Shown one piece after another: positions 1 to 8,509 of a DNA stretch of 64,000 nucleotides; positions within the stretch are counted from its first letter, which is position 1, and every line of letters starts with the position of its first letter. The stretch lies in the NCBI RefSeq assembly GCF_003860345.1, contig NZ_CP034179.1, positions 3,704,001-3,768,000 of the forward strand, given 5' to 3'. The stretch comes from Caenibius tardaugens NBRC 16725 (GTDB lineage Bacteria; Pseudomonadota; Alphaproteobacteria; Sphingomonadales; Sphingomonadaceae). The position numbers and the translations under genes are program-made. A model generated the notes under the pieces. The model ran no database searches. It saw only the letters and a list, made by a program, of their open reading frames with translations, and was not told the origin of the DNA.

Positions 1-11
1 GGTGAAAGTCA

Positions 12-686
12 TCACTTGCCTGTTTTCCCATGCTTGTCGGGCTGCGTGCGGTGGAACCAGCAGCCATCGCCCGCCGCATCGAGCGCACCGTGCTGGTCCT
101 GATAGGGCGGAAGAAGCACGTCATCGCCGGGATGCCAGCCTTCGGGGGTCACTACGTTGTCGTTGTCGACCCGTTGCAGCGCGGTCAGGACTCGAAGCAG
201 CTCCTCCACCGATCGCCCGATGGTGGCTGGATAGCAGAGCTTGGCGCGGACAATGCCTTCGGGGTCGATGAAGAAGGTCGAGCGCAGCGTGGCCGCGTCG
301 GGGGCGTTGTCCGCGAGCATTCCATAGGCGCGGCCGATCACCATCGAGGGATCTTCGACGATCGGGAAAGCGATGGTCACGCCGAAATGCTCGCGGATCG
401 CCCTGATCCATCCGAGATGGGAATAGAGGCTGTCGACCGACACCGCGACCAGGTCGCAGCCGAGCGCCTTGAACCGATCGCTGGCGCGCGAGAGGGCGAC
501 GAATTCACTGGTGCAAACCGGCGTAAAATCGGCGGGATGAGAGAACAGCAGTACCCAGCGGCCGCGATGGCCGGACAGGGTCATGTCGCCCATCGTCGTG
601 CGGGCGCGGAAATCAGGCGCGGGATCGCCGATCTGGATAGGGGAGCACACGGCATTGTCGTCTGCGTTCGAGTTCAACTTTCTCAC
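12..686 (-). CDS. 1-Cys-type peroxiredoxin (AhpC/TSA, Prx6-like)
   Basis: Predicted cytosolic thiol peroxidase that reduces H2O2 or organic hydroperoxides. The peroxidatic motif PADFTPVC places the active cysteine at residue 58 in a 224-residue protein, and the family helix TSEFVALSR follows. Other cysteines exist, including one near the C-terminus, but no conserved resolving pair is seen. The first codon in this frame is GTG at 686, where AGGA abuts the start; a TTG at 677 has AGGAG about 8 nt upstream and fits better, so the start is unresolved. The gene is divergent from trxC with about 95 bp between them, and a second, better conserved paralog lies at 1437. Family assignment is firm; the physiological reductant is not known. 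Confidence 0.93.
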   Translation of the reverse strand: MRKLNSNADDNAVCSPIQIGDPAPDFRARTTMGDMTLSGHRGRWVLLFSHPADFTPVCTSEFVALSRASDRFKALGCDLVAVSVDSLYSHLGWIRAIREHFGVTIAFPIVEDPSMVIGRAYGMLADNAPDAATLRSTFFIDPEGIVRAKLCYPATIGRSVEELLRVLTALQRVDNDNVVTPEGWHPGDDVLLPPYQDQHGALDAAGDGCWFHRTQPDKHGKTGK

Positions 687-783
687 TCCTGCAGAGAGGC
701 AAGTCTTGAACCCTCTCCCTTACACGGTTACATCATGCGGGTAAACGATTAAGCGGTATTGGCGTTCCACAGGAGAGAAGCGC

Positions 784-1227
784 ATGTCCGATGTCCCGCT
801 GGTAGCCTGCCCGGTTTGCGCGAGCATCAACCGCGTTCCTGCAGCGAAGATCGGCGCGGCGCCAATTTGCGGGAAATGCGGAATGCCGCTTTTCCAGGGA
901 CAGCCGGTCGATGTCGACCAGGCGGCATTCGATCGGCATGTAGGTCGCGGAAGCCTGCCGGTTCTCGTCGATTTCTGGGCGAGCTGGTGCGGACCTTGCC
1001 GCGCCATGGCGCCGGCGTTCAAGGCGGCCGCTGCGGAGCTGGAGCCGCATGTCCGGCTCCTGAAGGTCGATACCGAAGCTGAGCAGGGTATTGCCGGGCG
1101 CTACCGCATTCAGTCGATTCCGACGCTGATCCTGTTCAGGGGTGGCCGCGAGGTCGCCCGACAGGCCGGGGCGATGGACCGTGCGCGACTCGTCGCCTGG
1201 ACAAGGCAGGCGCTCGTCACCGCCTGA
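784..1227 (+). CDS. trxC: Thioredoxin 2 (zinc-ribbon thioredoxin)
   Basis: Cytosolic disulfide reductase of the Trx2 type, 147 residues. An N-terminal zinc ribbon is formed by C9-x2-C12 and C29-x2-C32, followed by a thioredoxin fold with the catalytic WCGPC motif (C69, C72). E. coli TrxC has the same layout and length and belongs to the oxidative stress response. AGGAG lies about 8 nt upstream of the ATG. It sits between two peroxiredoxin genes, which suggests, but does not prove, that it recycles them. A weak GGGGT/ACCCC hairpin (1231-1246) without a T tract follows the stop. Confidence 0.95.
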   Translation: MSDVPLVACPVCASINRVPAAKIGAAPICGKCGMPLFQGQPVDVDQAAFDRHVGRGSLPVLVDFWASWCGPCRAMAPAFKAAAAELEPHVRLLKVDTEAEQGIAGRYRIQSIPTLILFRGGREVARQAGAMDRARLVAWTRQALVTA

Positions 1228-1365
1228 TTCGGGGTGTGATGACCCCATACTTAGCATAAACGATGCTTTGACGTGTTCGCGCCTCTGGTCCCGTGCGCTG
1301 CGAATCCGGCCTAATTCGGCCGATTGCAGAAGTGATTGAAAAATCCGATCAAAGGAATTAGATTT

Positions 1366-1381
1366 ATCGTGTTATCACGAT
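1366..1381. promoter_or_regulatory. Perfect inverted repeat upstream of the second peroxiredoxin
   Basis: ATCGTGTTATCACGAT is a perfect 6+4+6 inverted repeat, and pairing resumes for three more bases beyond one mismatch. It lies in an AT-rich gap, 55 bp upstream of the peroxiredoxin ATG at 1437. Position and symmetry fit a dimeric regulator site (LysR or Rrf2 style), but no regulator gene is adjacent, so the cognate factor is unknown. Confidence 0.5.
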
Positions 1382-1436
1382 TAATAGAAATGTGTATTCA
1401 ATATCTGTCACTCACTCAGTCACAGGAGACGATAAA

Positions 1437-2081
1437 ATGACAGACCAGGTCACTCCCTCCATGCCGCGGATCAACGAACCCGCGCCTGCCTTCAAGGCCA
1501 AGACGACCCACGGCGAACGCTCGCTCGACGATTACAAGGGCAAGTGGCTCGTTCTCTTTTCCCACCCCGCCGACTTCACGCCGGTCTGCACGACCGAATT
1601 CATGGGCTTCGCCAAGGCCGCCGACCGCTTCAAGGCGCTCAACTGCGAACTGCTGGGCCTCTCCATCGACTCGGTGCATTCGCACATCGCCTGGATGCGC
1701 AGCATCGAGGAGAAGTTCGGCGTCGAGATCCCGTTCCCGATTATCGACGATCTGTCGATGAACGTCGCCAAGGCCTTCGGCATGATCCATCCCGGTGCCT
1801 CGGACACCTCGGCCGTTCGCGCCACCTTCATCATCGACCCCGAAGGCATTGTCCGCGCGATGGTCTATTATCCGATGTCGAACGGCCGCTCGGTCGATGA
1901 ATTCGTCCGCCTGCTCACCGCGCTCCAGACGTCCGACGCCAACAAGGTGGCGACGCCTGAAAACTGGCAGCCTGGCGAGCCGGTGATCGTGCTGCCGCCC
2001 GCGACGGCTGAAGCCGCCAGGGCCCGCAAGGACGAAGGTTACGACTACACCGATTGGTATTTCAGCAAGAAGACCCTCTGA
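1437..2081 (+). CDS. 1-Cys peroxiredoxin (Prx6-like)
   Basis: Thiol peroxidase of 214 residues with the motif PADFTPVC (active C51) and the extended Prx6-type C-terminal dimerisation domain. The C-terminal segment that carries two cysteines in some relatives here reads GYDYTDWYFSKK, with Tyr and Ser instead, so the enzyme is predicted to be strictly 1-Cys and to depend on an external thiol. The start at 1437 is chosen over an upstream ATG at 1392 because AGGAG sits 9 nt before it and the protein N-terminus then matches the family. The gene is downstream of trxC and upstream of the persulfide dioxygenase-like gene, in the same direction. Confidence 0.95.
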   Translation: MTDQVTPSMPRINEPAPAFKAKTTHGERSLDDYKGKWLVLFSHPADFTPVCTTEFMGFAKAADRFKALNCELLGLSIDSVHSHIAWMRSIEEKFGVEIPFPIIDDLSMNVAKAFGMIHPGASDTSAVRATFIIDPEGIVRAMVYYPMSNGRSVDEFVRLLTALQTSDANKVATPENWQPGEPVIVLPPATAEAARARKDEGYDYTDWYFSKKTL

Positions 2082-2091
2082 GGCAGCTGGG

Positions 2092-2120
2092 CCGGCTTCG
2101 CGTCCCAAGTGCGAAGCCGG
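2092..2120 (+). terminator. Intergenic hairpin between peroxiredoxin and MBL genes
   Basis: CCGGCTTCGC at 2092-2101 is perfectly complementary to GCGAAGCCGG at 2111-2120, with a 9-nt loop. No T tract follows, so it is either a weak, read-through terminator or an mRNA-stabilising stem setting different levels of the upstream peroxiredoxin and the downstream MBL gene. Confidence 0.5.
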
Positions 2121-2152
2121 TACGCCGGGCCAGACAGGAAAGGACAAGGCCC

Positions 2153-3073
2153 ATGGCCGACCCGCAAATCCGTGAAGCCACCCGCATCGTCGAGGCCGCG
2201 AGTAATGCGCGGCCCGCGGTCATCCGCAGCTTCTTCGACGAGGACACGTTTACCGTGACCCACGTCATCTCAGATCCCGCCACGGCCAAGGCCGCGATCA
2301 TCGATAGCGTGCTCGATTTCGATCCGGCTTCGGGGCGCACCTCCTTCGCGTCGGCCGACAAGGTGATCGACTATATCCGGAGCGAAGGGCTCGAGGTCGA
2401 ATGGCTGCTGGAGACGCACGCCCATGCCGACCATCTGTCGGCCGCGCCCTATCTTCAGGAGAAGCTGGGCGGCACGCTGGCGATCGGTCGCCATATTCTC
2501 ACCGTGCAGGAGGTCTTCGGCAAGATCTTCAACGAGGGAACGCGCTTTGCTCGCGACGGCTCGCAGTTCGACCGGCTGTTCGATGACGGCGACCGTTTCA
2601 GGGTCGGCTCGATCGAGGCGATCGCGCTGCATGTGCCGGGCCATACGCCCGCCGACATGACCTATGTGATCGGCGATGCGGCGTTCATCGGCGACACGCT
2701 GTTCATGCCCGACTACGGCACGGCCCGCGCTGACTTCCCGGGCGGCGATGCGCGCACGCTTTATCGGTCGATCTGCCGCCTGCTGTCGCTCCCCGATCAG
2801 ACCGGCCTTCATCTTTGCCACGACTACAAGGCCCCCGGGCGCGATACCTATGCCTGGGAAACGTCGGTCGGCGAGGAGCGAGAGCATAATGTCCATGTTC
2901 GCGACGGGGTGAGCGAGGACCAGTTCGTCGCCATGCGCGAGGCGCGCGATGCGACGCTCGGGATGCCGCGCCTCATCCTGCCGTCCATCCAGGTCAACAT
3001 GCGCGGCGGCCACCTGCCCGAGCCGGAAGACAATGGCATGCGCTACCTCAAGCTGCCGATAAACGCGCTGTAA
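2153..3073 (+). CDS. blh: MBL-fold persulfide dioxygenase-like hydrolase (Blh/ETHE1 type)
   Basis: Metallo-beta-lactamase fold protein, 306 residues. The metal motif HAHADH (residues 89-94) and later ligands (HVPGHT, IGDTLF, CHDY) match the ETHE1/Blh group, which oxidises glutathione persulfide to sulfite using one Fe. The 4-bp spacing to a TauE/SafE exporter gene matches this role, since the product sulfite would need export. The start at 2153 is taken because the family N-terminus begins here; the open frame upstream overlaps the peroxiredoxin. Some Blh homologs carry a fused DUF442 phosphatase domain, which is absent here. Glyoxalase-II-type activity is the alternative. Confidence 0.88.
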   Translation: MADPQIREATRIVEAASNARPAVIRSFFDEDTFTVTHVISDPATAKAAIIDSVLDFDPASGRTSFASADKVIDYIRSEGLEVEWLLETHAHADHLSAAPYLQEKLGGTLAIGRHILTVQEVFGKIFNEGTRFARDGSQFDRLFDDGDRFRVGSIEAIALHVPGHTPADMTYVIGDAAFIGDTLFMPDYGTARADFPGGDARTLYRSICRLLSLPDQTGLHLCHDYKAPGRDTYAWETSVGEEREHNVHVRDGVSEDQFVAMREARDATLGMPRLILPSIQVNMRGGHLPEPEDNGMRYLKLPINAL

Positions 3074-3077
3074 GGCC

Positions 3078-3866
3078 ATGGCACTCGAACCCATCCAATA
3101 TCTGCTTGGTGCCGGATCGGGCTCGCTCGTCGGATTCACGCTGGGGCTGGTGGGCGGTGGGGGCTCAATCCTCGCCGTCCCGCTCATGGTCTATCTGGTC
3201 GGCGTCGCCTCGCCGCATGTCGCGATCGGCACCAGCGCGCTGGCGGTCGCCGCCAATGCCGGGGCCAATCTCGTTCCCCACGCGCGCCAGCGGACGATCA
3301 AATGGCGTTGCGCCGGCATGTTCGCCGCCGCTGGTGTCGCCGGCGCCTATGCCGGATCGACGCTCGGTAAAGCGTTCGATGGACAGAAGCTGCTGTTCCT
3401 GTTCGCTCTGCTGATGGTCCTGGTTGGCGGGCTGATGCTAAAAAGCCGGGGCGATCCCGGCAATCCCGATGTCCAATGCCGGCGCGAGAATGCGCCCAAG
3501 GTGATCGGTTATGGGGCCGCCACTGGTCTCTTTTCCGGGTTCTTCGGCATCGGCGGGGGCTTCCTGATCGTGCCGGGACTGATGGCTTCGACCGGGATGC
3601 CGATGCGCAACGCCGTCGGATCGTCGCTGGTCGCCGTCACCGCTTTTGGTCTGACTGCCGCGCTCAACTATGCCCTTTCCGGCCTGGTTGATTGGGGGCT
3701 TGCTGCGGCGTTCATCGCCGGCGGCGTCATCGGCGGCCTTGTGGGCGCGGCGCTCTCTCGGCGGCTGTCGGCGCACAAGGGGGTGCTCAATACGATATTC
3801 GCACTGCTGATCTTTGCGGTTGCCGCCTACATGCTGTGGCAAAGCACCGCCGCGATCCTGGGCTGA
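3078..3866 (+). CDS. Sulfite exporter TauE/SafE family permease
   Basis: Integral membrane protein of 262 residues with about eight hydrophobic segments. Two Gly-rich repeats typical of the TauE/SafE family appear, one near residues 24-32 (LVGGGGSIL) and one in the second half (FFGIGGGFLIVPGL). Such proteins are proposed to export sulfite, sulfoacetate or related anions. The gene starts 4 bp after the Blh-like gene with AAGG near the ATG, so the two are almost certainly co-transcribed. Together they suggest persulfide oxidation followed by sulfite efflux. Confidence 0.9.
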   Translation: MALEPIQYLLGAGSGSLVGFTLGLVGGGGSILAVPLMVYLVGVASPHVAIGTSALAVAANAGANLVPHARQRTIKWRCAGMFAAAGVAGAYAGSTLGKAFDGQKLLFLFALLMVLVGGLMLKSRGDPGNPDVQCRRENAPKVIGYGAATGLFSGFFGIGGGFLIVPGLMASTGMPMRNAVGSSLVAVTAFGLTAALNYALSGLVDWGLAAAFIAGGVIGGLVGAALSRRLSAHKGVLNTIFALLIFAVAAYMLWQSTAAILG

Positions 3867-3894
3867 TTCTTGTAACGACGATGGGAATACATCG

Positions 3895-4755
3895 ATGAAC
3901 GATGCTGGGGAGAACAGGGAAGGTTTGGCCGCGCACGATTGGGCCGGCCAGGCGGGCATGCGTTGGCTCGCCCAGCTCGACCGCTTCGAAAGCATGATCG
4001 AGCCGATCGGCAGGGCGTTGCTTGCCCAGGCCGCATACAACTTCGGCGAAACGGTGGTCGATGTCGGATGCGGCGGTGGCTGGACCACGCGGCAGATCGC
4101 CACGGCCGTCGGCAACACCGGATTTGTGCTCGGCCTCGACATCTCACCCGATCTGGTGGGGATGGCCAGGGAACGGGCACAGCGCGCGGGCCTTGCCAAT
4201 ATCCGCTTTGAGCAGGGCGATGCCGCCACTGCGATGCCGAAAGAAGCGCCGTTCGATCGGCTGTTCTCGCGCTTCGGTTCGATGTTCTTCGCTGAGCCTT
4301 ATCCCGCTTTCGCCAATCTGCGCCGGATGTTGCGCGATGGCGGGCGGCTCGACATCGCTGTCTGGGCGCCCATCGCTGACAATCCGTGGCAGCTTAGTGT
4401 CATGGGCATCATCAAGGAGCATATGGACCTGCCGACGCCGCAGTCGCGCGCGCCGGGACCATTCGCGCTCGGCGAGCAGGACTATGTGATCGACCTTCTC
4501 CAAAGCGCGGGTTTCTGCGAGGTCAGATTCGATGCCTGGACAGGTGAGCAGCGCGTGGGCGGCCCCGGCAGTGATCCCGAGAGCGCCGCTCGCTTCGTGC
4601 TTGAGGGGATGCAGATCGGCGATCTTGTTCGACAGAACGGGGCAGAGGTACGCAAGGCCATTCACCAGCATCTTGTCGAGCTGTTCGAGCGCCATTGCGA
4701 TGAGAATGGCGTTCATATGGGGGCGAAGGCCTGGCTGGTGAGCGCACGGGCCTGA
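3895..4755 (+). CDS. Class I SAM-dependent methyltransferase
   Basis: Soluble protein of 286 residues with a Rossmann-type SAM fold. Motif I is VVDVGCGGG (about residues 54-62), followed by an acidic residue at the end of strand beta-2 (GLDIS). The arrangement resembles UbiE/Coq5-like enzymes, but no substrate can be read from the sequence. The start at 3895 is taken after the exporter stop at 3866; an upstream ATG at 3814 would overlap that gene by about 50 bp. It is last but one in the thiol/sulfur gene run, so a role in methylating a sulfur or metalloid compound is possible but speculative. Confidence 0.85.
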   Translation: MNDAGENREGLAAHDWAGQAGMRWLAQLDRFESMIEPIGRALLAQAAYNFGETVVDVGCGGGWTTRQIATAVGNTGFVLGLDISPDLVGMARERAQRAGLANIRFEQGDAATAMPKEAPFDRLFSRFGSMFFAEPYPAFANLRRMLRDGGRLDIAVWAPIADNPWQLSVMGIIKEHMDLPTPQSRAPGPFALGEQDYVIDLLQSAGFCEVRFDAWTGEQRVGGPGSDPESAARFVLEGMQIGDLVRQNGAEVRKAIHQHLVELFERHCDENGVHMGAKAWLVSARA

Positions 4756-4780
4756 GAGCATTCAAGAAAAGGGTGATAAT

Positions 4781-5032
4781 ATGGCGCGCAAGAAGCTATC
4801 GCTTCGGCTTCCGGGGAAAGGTTCATCCGATGGTGACGCTGCCAATTCCGAGGAAATAGCGGCGGCGCTCGCACTGATCGAGACGCATGGGCAACGTGCC
4901 GGACAGGCTCTTGTCGATGAGGCGCAGGCTCCCATCAAGGCTCGCGACGATCACCGTGTTTTGTTTCTGGAACGTGTGCGCGTCGCCCTATTGACGATCG
5001 AGCCATCCTCGTCCGCCATGCGGCCTCAATGA
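4781..5032 (+). CDS. Small hypothetical protein
   Basis: An 83-residue open frame after the methyltransferase, with a purine-rich AAAAGGGTGA before the ATG. The start is basic (MARKKLSLRLPGK), the middle is predicted helical, and there is no membrane segment or known motif. Its end overlaps the convergent tonB stop by 7 bp. It could be the last gene of the upstream run, but coding status is uncertain. Confidence 0.4.
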   Translation: MARKKLSLRLPGKGSSDGDAANSEEIAAALALIETHGQRAGQALVDEAQAPIKARDDHRVLFLERVRVALLTIEPSSSAMRPQ

Positions 5033-5742
5033 AAGCTGAATGGTATCGTAAAGACCAACTGCTCGCTTTCCACGCCCATAGGCGGTGTTGGAAAAGGAGC
5101 AGCATTGCGCACCGTGCGGAGCGCCAGGCGATCGAGCGCGGCATTCCCGCTGCTGCCGGCCAGCTCGACGGCAATCAGCGCGCCGTCAGCCCCGACGATG
5201 AAGCGGACCGTTGCGACCCCGTCGAGGTGGATCCCCGCGGGCTTGCGCGCGGCTATTCGCGCCCAGAGCTGGCGCTGATAGGCCGCAAGCGCGGACTGTT
5301 TCTTATCATCCTGGGCTTGCGGCGGCGCGACCTCGGGTTCCGGCGCGGGCGGTCTGCTTACCGGCGCGACAGCGAACGGAGAGGCGATTGCTGGAGCAGC
5401 GGGTATAGGCGACGAAGCTGGTCCGCCTCTTTCTCCCGTCGTAGCCAGCTCAGGCGGGTGCGCAGGGCGCCGCTCCGGCGATAGGCGGGCCTCGTCTGTC
5501 CGCGATCGCGACAACGTTGAAGGCGGTGGTGACGGTGGCGACGGGGTAAACAACCGGAAGCGGCTCACCTGCACAGGCTGCGTCATTCGCAGCCGTCCCG
5601 ATAGATTGGCATTGAGCGCCACTAGCACCAGCAGGCAGCATGACGCGGCGGCAAGGCCCGCGCCCAGGCGCTGCGACCAGGCCGAGGGCTGGCCATAGCC
5701 TGCCCTCGGCTCCTCGTTCATGTCGTGCGAGTTCGGGAGCAT
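5026..5742 (-). CDS. tonB: TonB-family energy transducer
   Basis: Inner-membrane-anchored transducer, 238 residues. A single transmembrane segment spans about residues 30-48, then a Pro-rich periplasmic linker (PSPPSPPPS and a PAPEPEVAPP region), then a TonB C-terminal domain in the last 85 residues (GVATVRFIVGADGAL ... AAPFPTPP). It passes proton-motive energy from ExbBD to the outer-membrane receptor. It follows the TonB-dependent receptor gene by 6 bp, so it is a dedicated TonB; no exbBD is present in the window. The ATG at 5742 has only a weak ribosome site, and a downstream Met at residue 8 is an alternative. Confidence 0.9.
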   Translation of the reverse strand: MLPNSHDMNEEPRAGYGQPSAWSQRLGAGLAAASCCLLVLVALNANLSGRLRMTQPVQVSRFRLFTPSPPSPPPSTLSRSRTDEARLSPERRPAHPPELATTGERGGPASSPIPAAPAIASPFAVAPVSRPPAPEPEVAPPQAQDDKKQSALAAYQRQLWARIAARKPAGIHLDGVATVRFIVGADGALIAVELAGSSGNAALDRLALRTVRNAAPFPTPPMGVESEQLVFTIPFSFH

Positions 5743-5748
5743 GGGCGC

Positions 5749-7983
5749 TCAAAACGCAATCGTGATCCCGGCGTTGACCGATCGCCCCCGGCCCGGAACC
5801 GGGCGGCGCACGCCGGTCGCCTTCAGATCGCCGAGCGACATGCCGCTAAGCGGAGCATAATAGGCCTTGTCGAACAGATTGTCGGCGCCGAGCGTCAGGC
5901 GAACCTTGTCGATGCGATAGGCGAGCTGGACATTGAGCAGCGCGTAGCTGCCCGTCCGCGGTTCGTTGCGGGTCGGATCGGCGCGATCCTTTTCCGTCAC
6001 GATGTCGAGGTCAATCCGGGTTTCGAGGCCGCCGATCCGATGCTCGAGGCTCAGCGCCGCATTGAACGGCATCTGGTGATAGAGCGGTGCGTGGTCGGTC
6101 AGATTCTGGCCGTGCAGCCAGCTCGCGCGCGCGGTCAGACGCGCGGTGCCGGCCGACGACGATGACCATAGCGGCACGGCGCCCGATATGTCGATGCCGT
6201 AGATCTCTGCCTTCTGGTTGGCGAACTGCAATTGAACGAACCCGGTCGGACTGCCCATCATGTCGGTGAAGTCCGCCAGCTTAACGGCGTCGATATATTC
6301 GTCGACATGGGTGTAATAGGGCGCGATCTTGAACGACCAGCCATCCTTGCCGCCTCCGGAAATGGCCAGGGCGGCGCTCAGCGTATCGGCCTTTTCGGGG
6401 CGAAGGTCGAGGTTGCCGACATAGCCGTTCCCGTCGCCGAACCACCCGATCATGCGGCTCGCCATGCTGCCCCGGCCCCAGCTATAGCGCTCGTAGATAT
6501 TGGGCGAGCGAACCTTGCGGGCATAGCCGATCTCGATATCCGCCCCGTCCGAAAGCGCGTAGCGGACCAGCAGGCTGCCGCTCCAATTGCTGTCGTGGCG
6601 CTTGCGGTCGGCCTTGTTGAACGCCGCTGCCGCCATGACATCGGCCATCTGCATCATGCCGGTGCCATAGGGCGCGACCTTGCCGGTGTTCATCCAGACC
6701 TGATCGTTACGGATGCCGGCGATGAGGGAGAAACCGCTATCCCAGCGCGTTTCCCACTCGAGGAAGGTGCCGAGCCGATCGCGCTTGGCCCCGTTGACGT
6801 TGATGAACGCATTCGGCCCCATCATCATATTGCCCACAACGGGCGGCCAATAGTCGTTGAGCCATTGATGCTGGAATTCGCTGCCCAGGCGCAGCGTGCC
6901 GCCGCCGAGCAATATATCCGCCTGGACGGTATAGCTCGCGCTGTGGACCTCCGTGTTCATCGGCATCCCGCCGGTCGCGGTCCCGCCCTTGTCGGCGAGG
7001 AAGTTCATGACGTGGTCGGTGTCGCGCCAGCTCGCCCGCACATCGAGATTGCCCCAATCGAAGACGCCGGCATAATGGCCGTTCAGGAACCATGATTTGT
7101 TGGACGTCATGTCCATATATTGGTTCGGGAAACCCTCATAGGGCGTGAAATGATAGCCGCCTTTCAGCTCGATCAGGCCGTTGCTGACTTGCGCTGCGAG
7201 ATTGAGGCTGTGGTCGGTCTTGGCATATTCGCTGGACCGCACGCCCCCCAGCGAGCCGCCGCCCTTGAAATTGCCGGCCTGGGTATAGGAGCCGCTATAG
7301 GTCAGGCTGAGCCTGTCGCTTGCGGCCGTCACGGACAGCGCGCCGCCGAACCCGTCGCCATTGCTTCGATAGAAGGCCGATGCTTCGCCGGTCAGCAGCG
7401 TTTCGCCCTGTTTCGCAAAGCGGGGCGGAGCGCTCTCGACGCGAATGATCCCGCCGATGCTGTCGCCGCCATAGCTGACTGGCGAAACGCCGGTAATGAC
7501 GTCGATCGCGCTCACGGTTTGCGGATCGGTGTAGGACAGGGGCGGATTCATATCGTTCGGACAGGCCGAGGCAATCGCCACGCCGTCGACCAGCACGGTC
7601 AAGCGCTGCGCTTCAAGGCCCCGGATCACCGGCAAGGTCGAGAAGCCCCCGGCCCCATAGCCGCTGACGCCGGGTACGCTTTGCAGGATCGCTGCGGTAT
7701 CGCTCGAGCCGACCTGAAGGTCGCGCAGGCGCGAGGGGGAAAGCCGCTCACCCGAAACCGTCGACCCCGCCTCGCTCGCCGAGCTAACGTCGACCTCTGG
7801 CAGCGGCGTCCCGTCCTGGGCGAAGGCTCGCGAGATGGGGGCGCCCGCCAGCACAGCGACGAGTGCGGGAAAAGCGAAGCTCCCGGCGAGGCGAACCTTG
7901 AAAGTTGGTTGCTTGCTGGTGGAGCGAGCGAAGGCAGGCATGGTGGTTGCCGCGCAATGCGCGGAATCAAGCATAATCGTCAT
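5749..7983 (-). CDS. TonB-dependent copper receptor (OprC-like)
   Basis: Outer-membrane beta-barrel receptor, 744 residues. A long N-terminal export signal ends near ISRAFAQDG, then comes a plug domain (LPVIRGLEAQRLTVLVDGV) and a barrel ending in a typical terminal Phe. Residues C141-PND-M145 and H324-V-M326 reproduce the CxxxM and HxM copper ligands described for Pseudomonas OprC (C143/M147 and H323/M325), at almost the same positions, so copper is the likely ligand. The ATG at 7983 is preferred over a GTG at 8001 because AGGA lies 8 nt before it. It is co-directional with czcCBA and a dedicated tonB. Confidence 0.9.
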   Translation of the reverse strand: MTIMLDSAHCAATTMPAFARSTSKQPTFKVRLAGSFAFPALVAVLAGAPISRAFAQDGTPLPEVDVSSASEAGSTVSGERLSPSRLRDLQVGSSDTAAILQSVPGVSGYGAGGFSTLPVIRGLEAQRLTVLVDGVAIASACPNDMNPPLSYTDPQTVSAIDVITGVSPVSYGGDSIGGIIRVESAPPRFAKQGETLLTGEASAFYRSNGDGFGGALSVTAASDRLSLTYSGSYTQAGNFKGGGSLGGVRSSEYAKTDHSLNLAAQVSNGLIELKGGYHFTPYEGFPNQYMDMTSNKSWFLNGHYAGVFDWGNLDVRASWRDTDHVMNFLADKGGTATGGMPMNTEVHSASYTVQADILLGGGTLRLGSEFQHQWLNDYWPPVVGNMMMGPNAFINVNGAKRDRLGTFLEWETRWDSGFSLIAGIRNDQVWMNTGKVAPYGTGMMQMADVMAAAAFNKADRKRHDSNWSGSLLVRYALSDGADIEIGYARKVRSPNIYERYSWGRGSMASRMIGWFGDGNGYVGNLDLRPEKADTLSAALAISGGGKDGWSFKIAPYYTHVDEYIDAVKLADFTDMMGSPTGFVQLQFANQKAEIYGIDISGAVPLWSSSSAGTARLTARASWLHGQNLTDHAPLYHQMPFNAALSLEHRIGGLETRIDLDIVTEKDRADPTRNEPRTGSYALLNVQLAYRIDKVRLTLGADNLFDKAYYAPLSGMSLGDLKATGVRRPVPGRGRSVNAGITIAF

Positions 7984-8050
7984 GTCGGAATCCTGATTCA
8001 CATGCGGCGCCCCGGCGAGGGGCGCCCATCAACGGGGAATGTCGAAGGAA

Positions 8051-8449
8051 TCAGGTGGTGGGAGGACCGATCGCCGGCGGGCGCAGATAGGTGCCGCGCC
8101 GGAGGACTATGCGGTTTGGACGCCGAAAAACCGTTGCGAGGATGAAGGCGAGGGCGACGGCTAGGAGCAGCGCATCGACGGCCGCGAGCGATGGCGAGGA
8201 CAGGCCGGTAAAGGCGCAAGGCGCTTCCGCCTTCTTGTGCTCGTCATGGTCCTGCTCGCCGCCTTTGCTCGGCAACTTGATTGCGATCTTCTGAGGCCCT
8301 TGCCCCGAGCACAGCTGGACCAGGATCACGCCATTCGAGACGACCGGCATGAAACCCGCCGGCACCAACGCCTTCACGAGCAGCGCAGCGCCTAGCAGGA
8401 GCGCGCACAGCCAATGGTGCCGGACAAGGAATTTGCGAGCTTCGGTCAC
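8051..8449 (-). CDS. DUF2946 family membrane-associated protein
   Basis: Protein of 132 residues with a hydrophobic segment near residues 15-35 (LCALLLGAALLVKALVPAGFMP), a Cys (VQLCSGQGP), a His/Asp/Glu-rich loop (EQDHDEHKK) and a second membrane segment near residues 88-107. This is the DUF2946 pattern, commonly found beside copper TonB receptors; a metal-binding accessory role is plausible but unproven. Translation starts at GTG (8449). It lies between czcC and the copper receptor in the same direction. Confidence 0.75.
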   Translation of the reverse strand: MTEARKFLVRHHWLCALLLGAALLVKALVPAGFMPVVSNGVILVQLCSGQGPQKIAIKLPSKGGEQDHDEHKKAEAPCAFTGLSSPSLAAVDALLLAVALAFILATVFRRPNRIVLRRGTYLRPPAIGPPTT

Positions 8450-8509
8450 GCAGCATCCTCTAAGTGCAGGCTCGTTTCATGTCGAGAATGTTTGCTTGCC
8501 GTATGTTAG

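Noticed and set aside
1231-1246. Rho-independent terminator after trxC
   Set aside because: The GGGGT/ACCCC stem is only 5 bp and is not followed by a T tract.
7981-8000. A fourth CTGAC-type regulator box at the start of the copper receptor gene
   Set aside because: GGAATCCTGAT resembles one half, but the paired TGAC 11 bp away is missing (TGTC), and it lies in or at the start of coding sequence.
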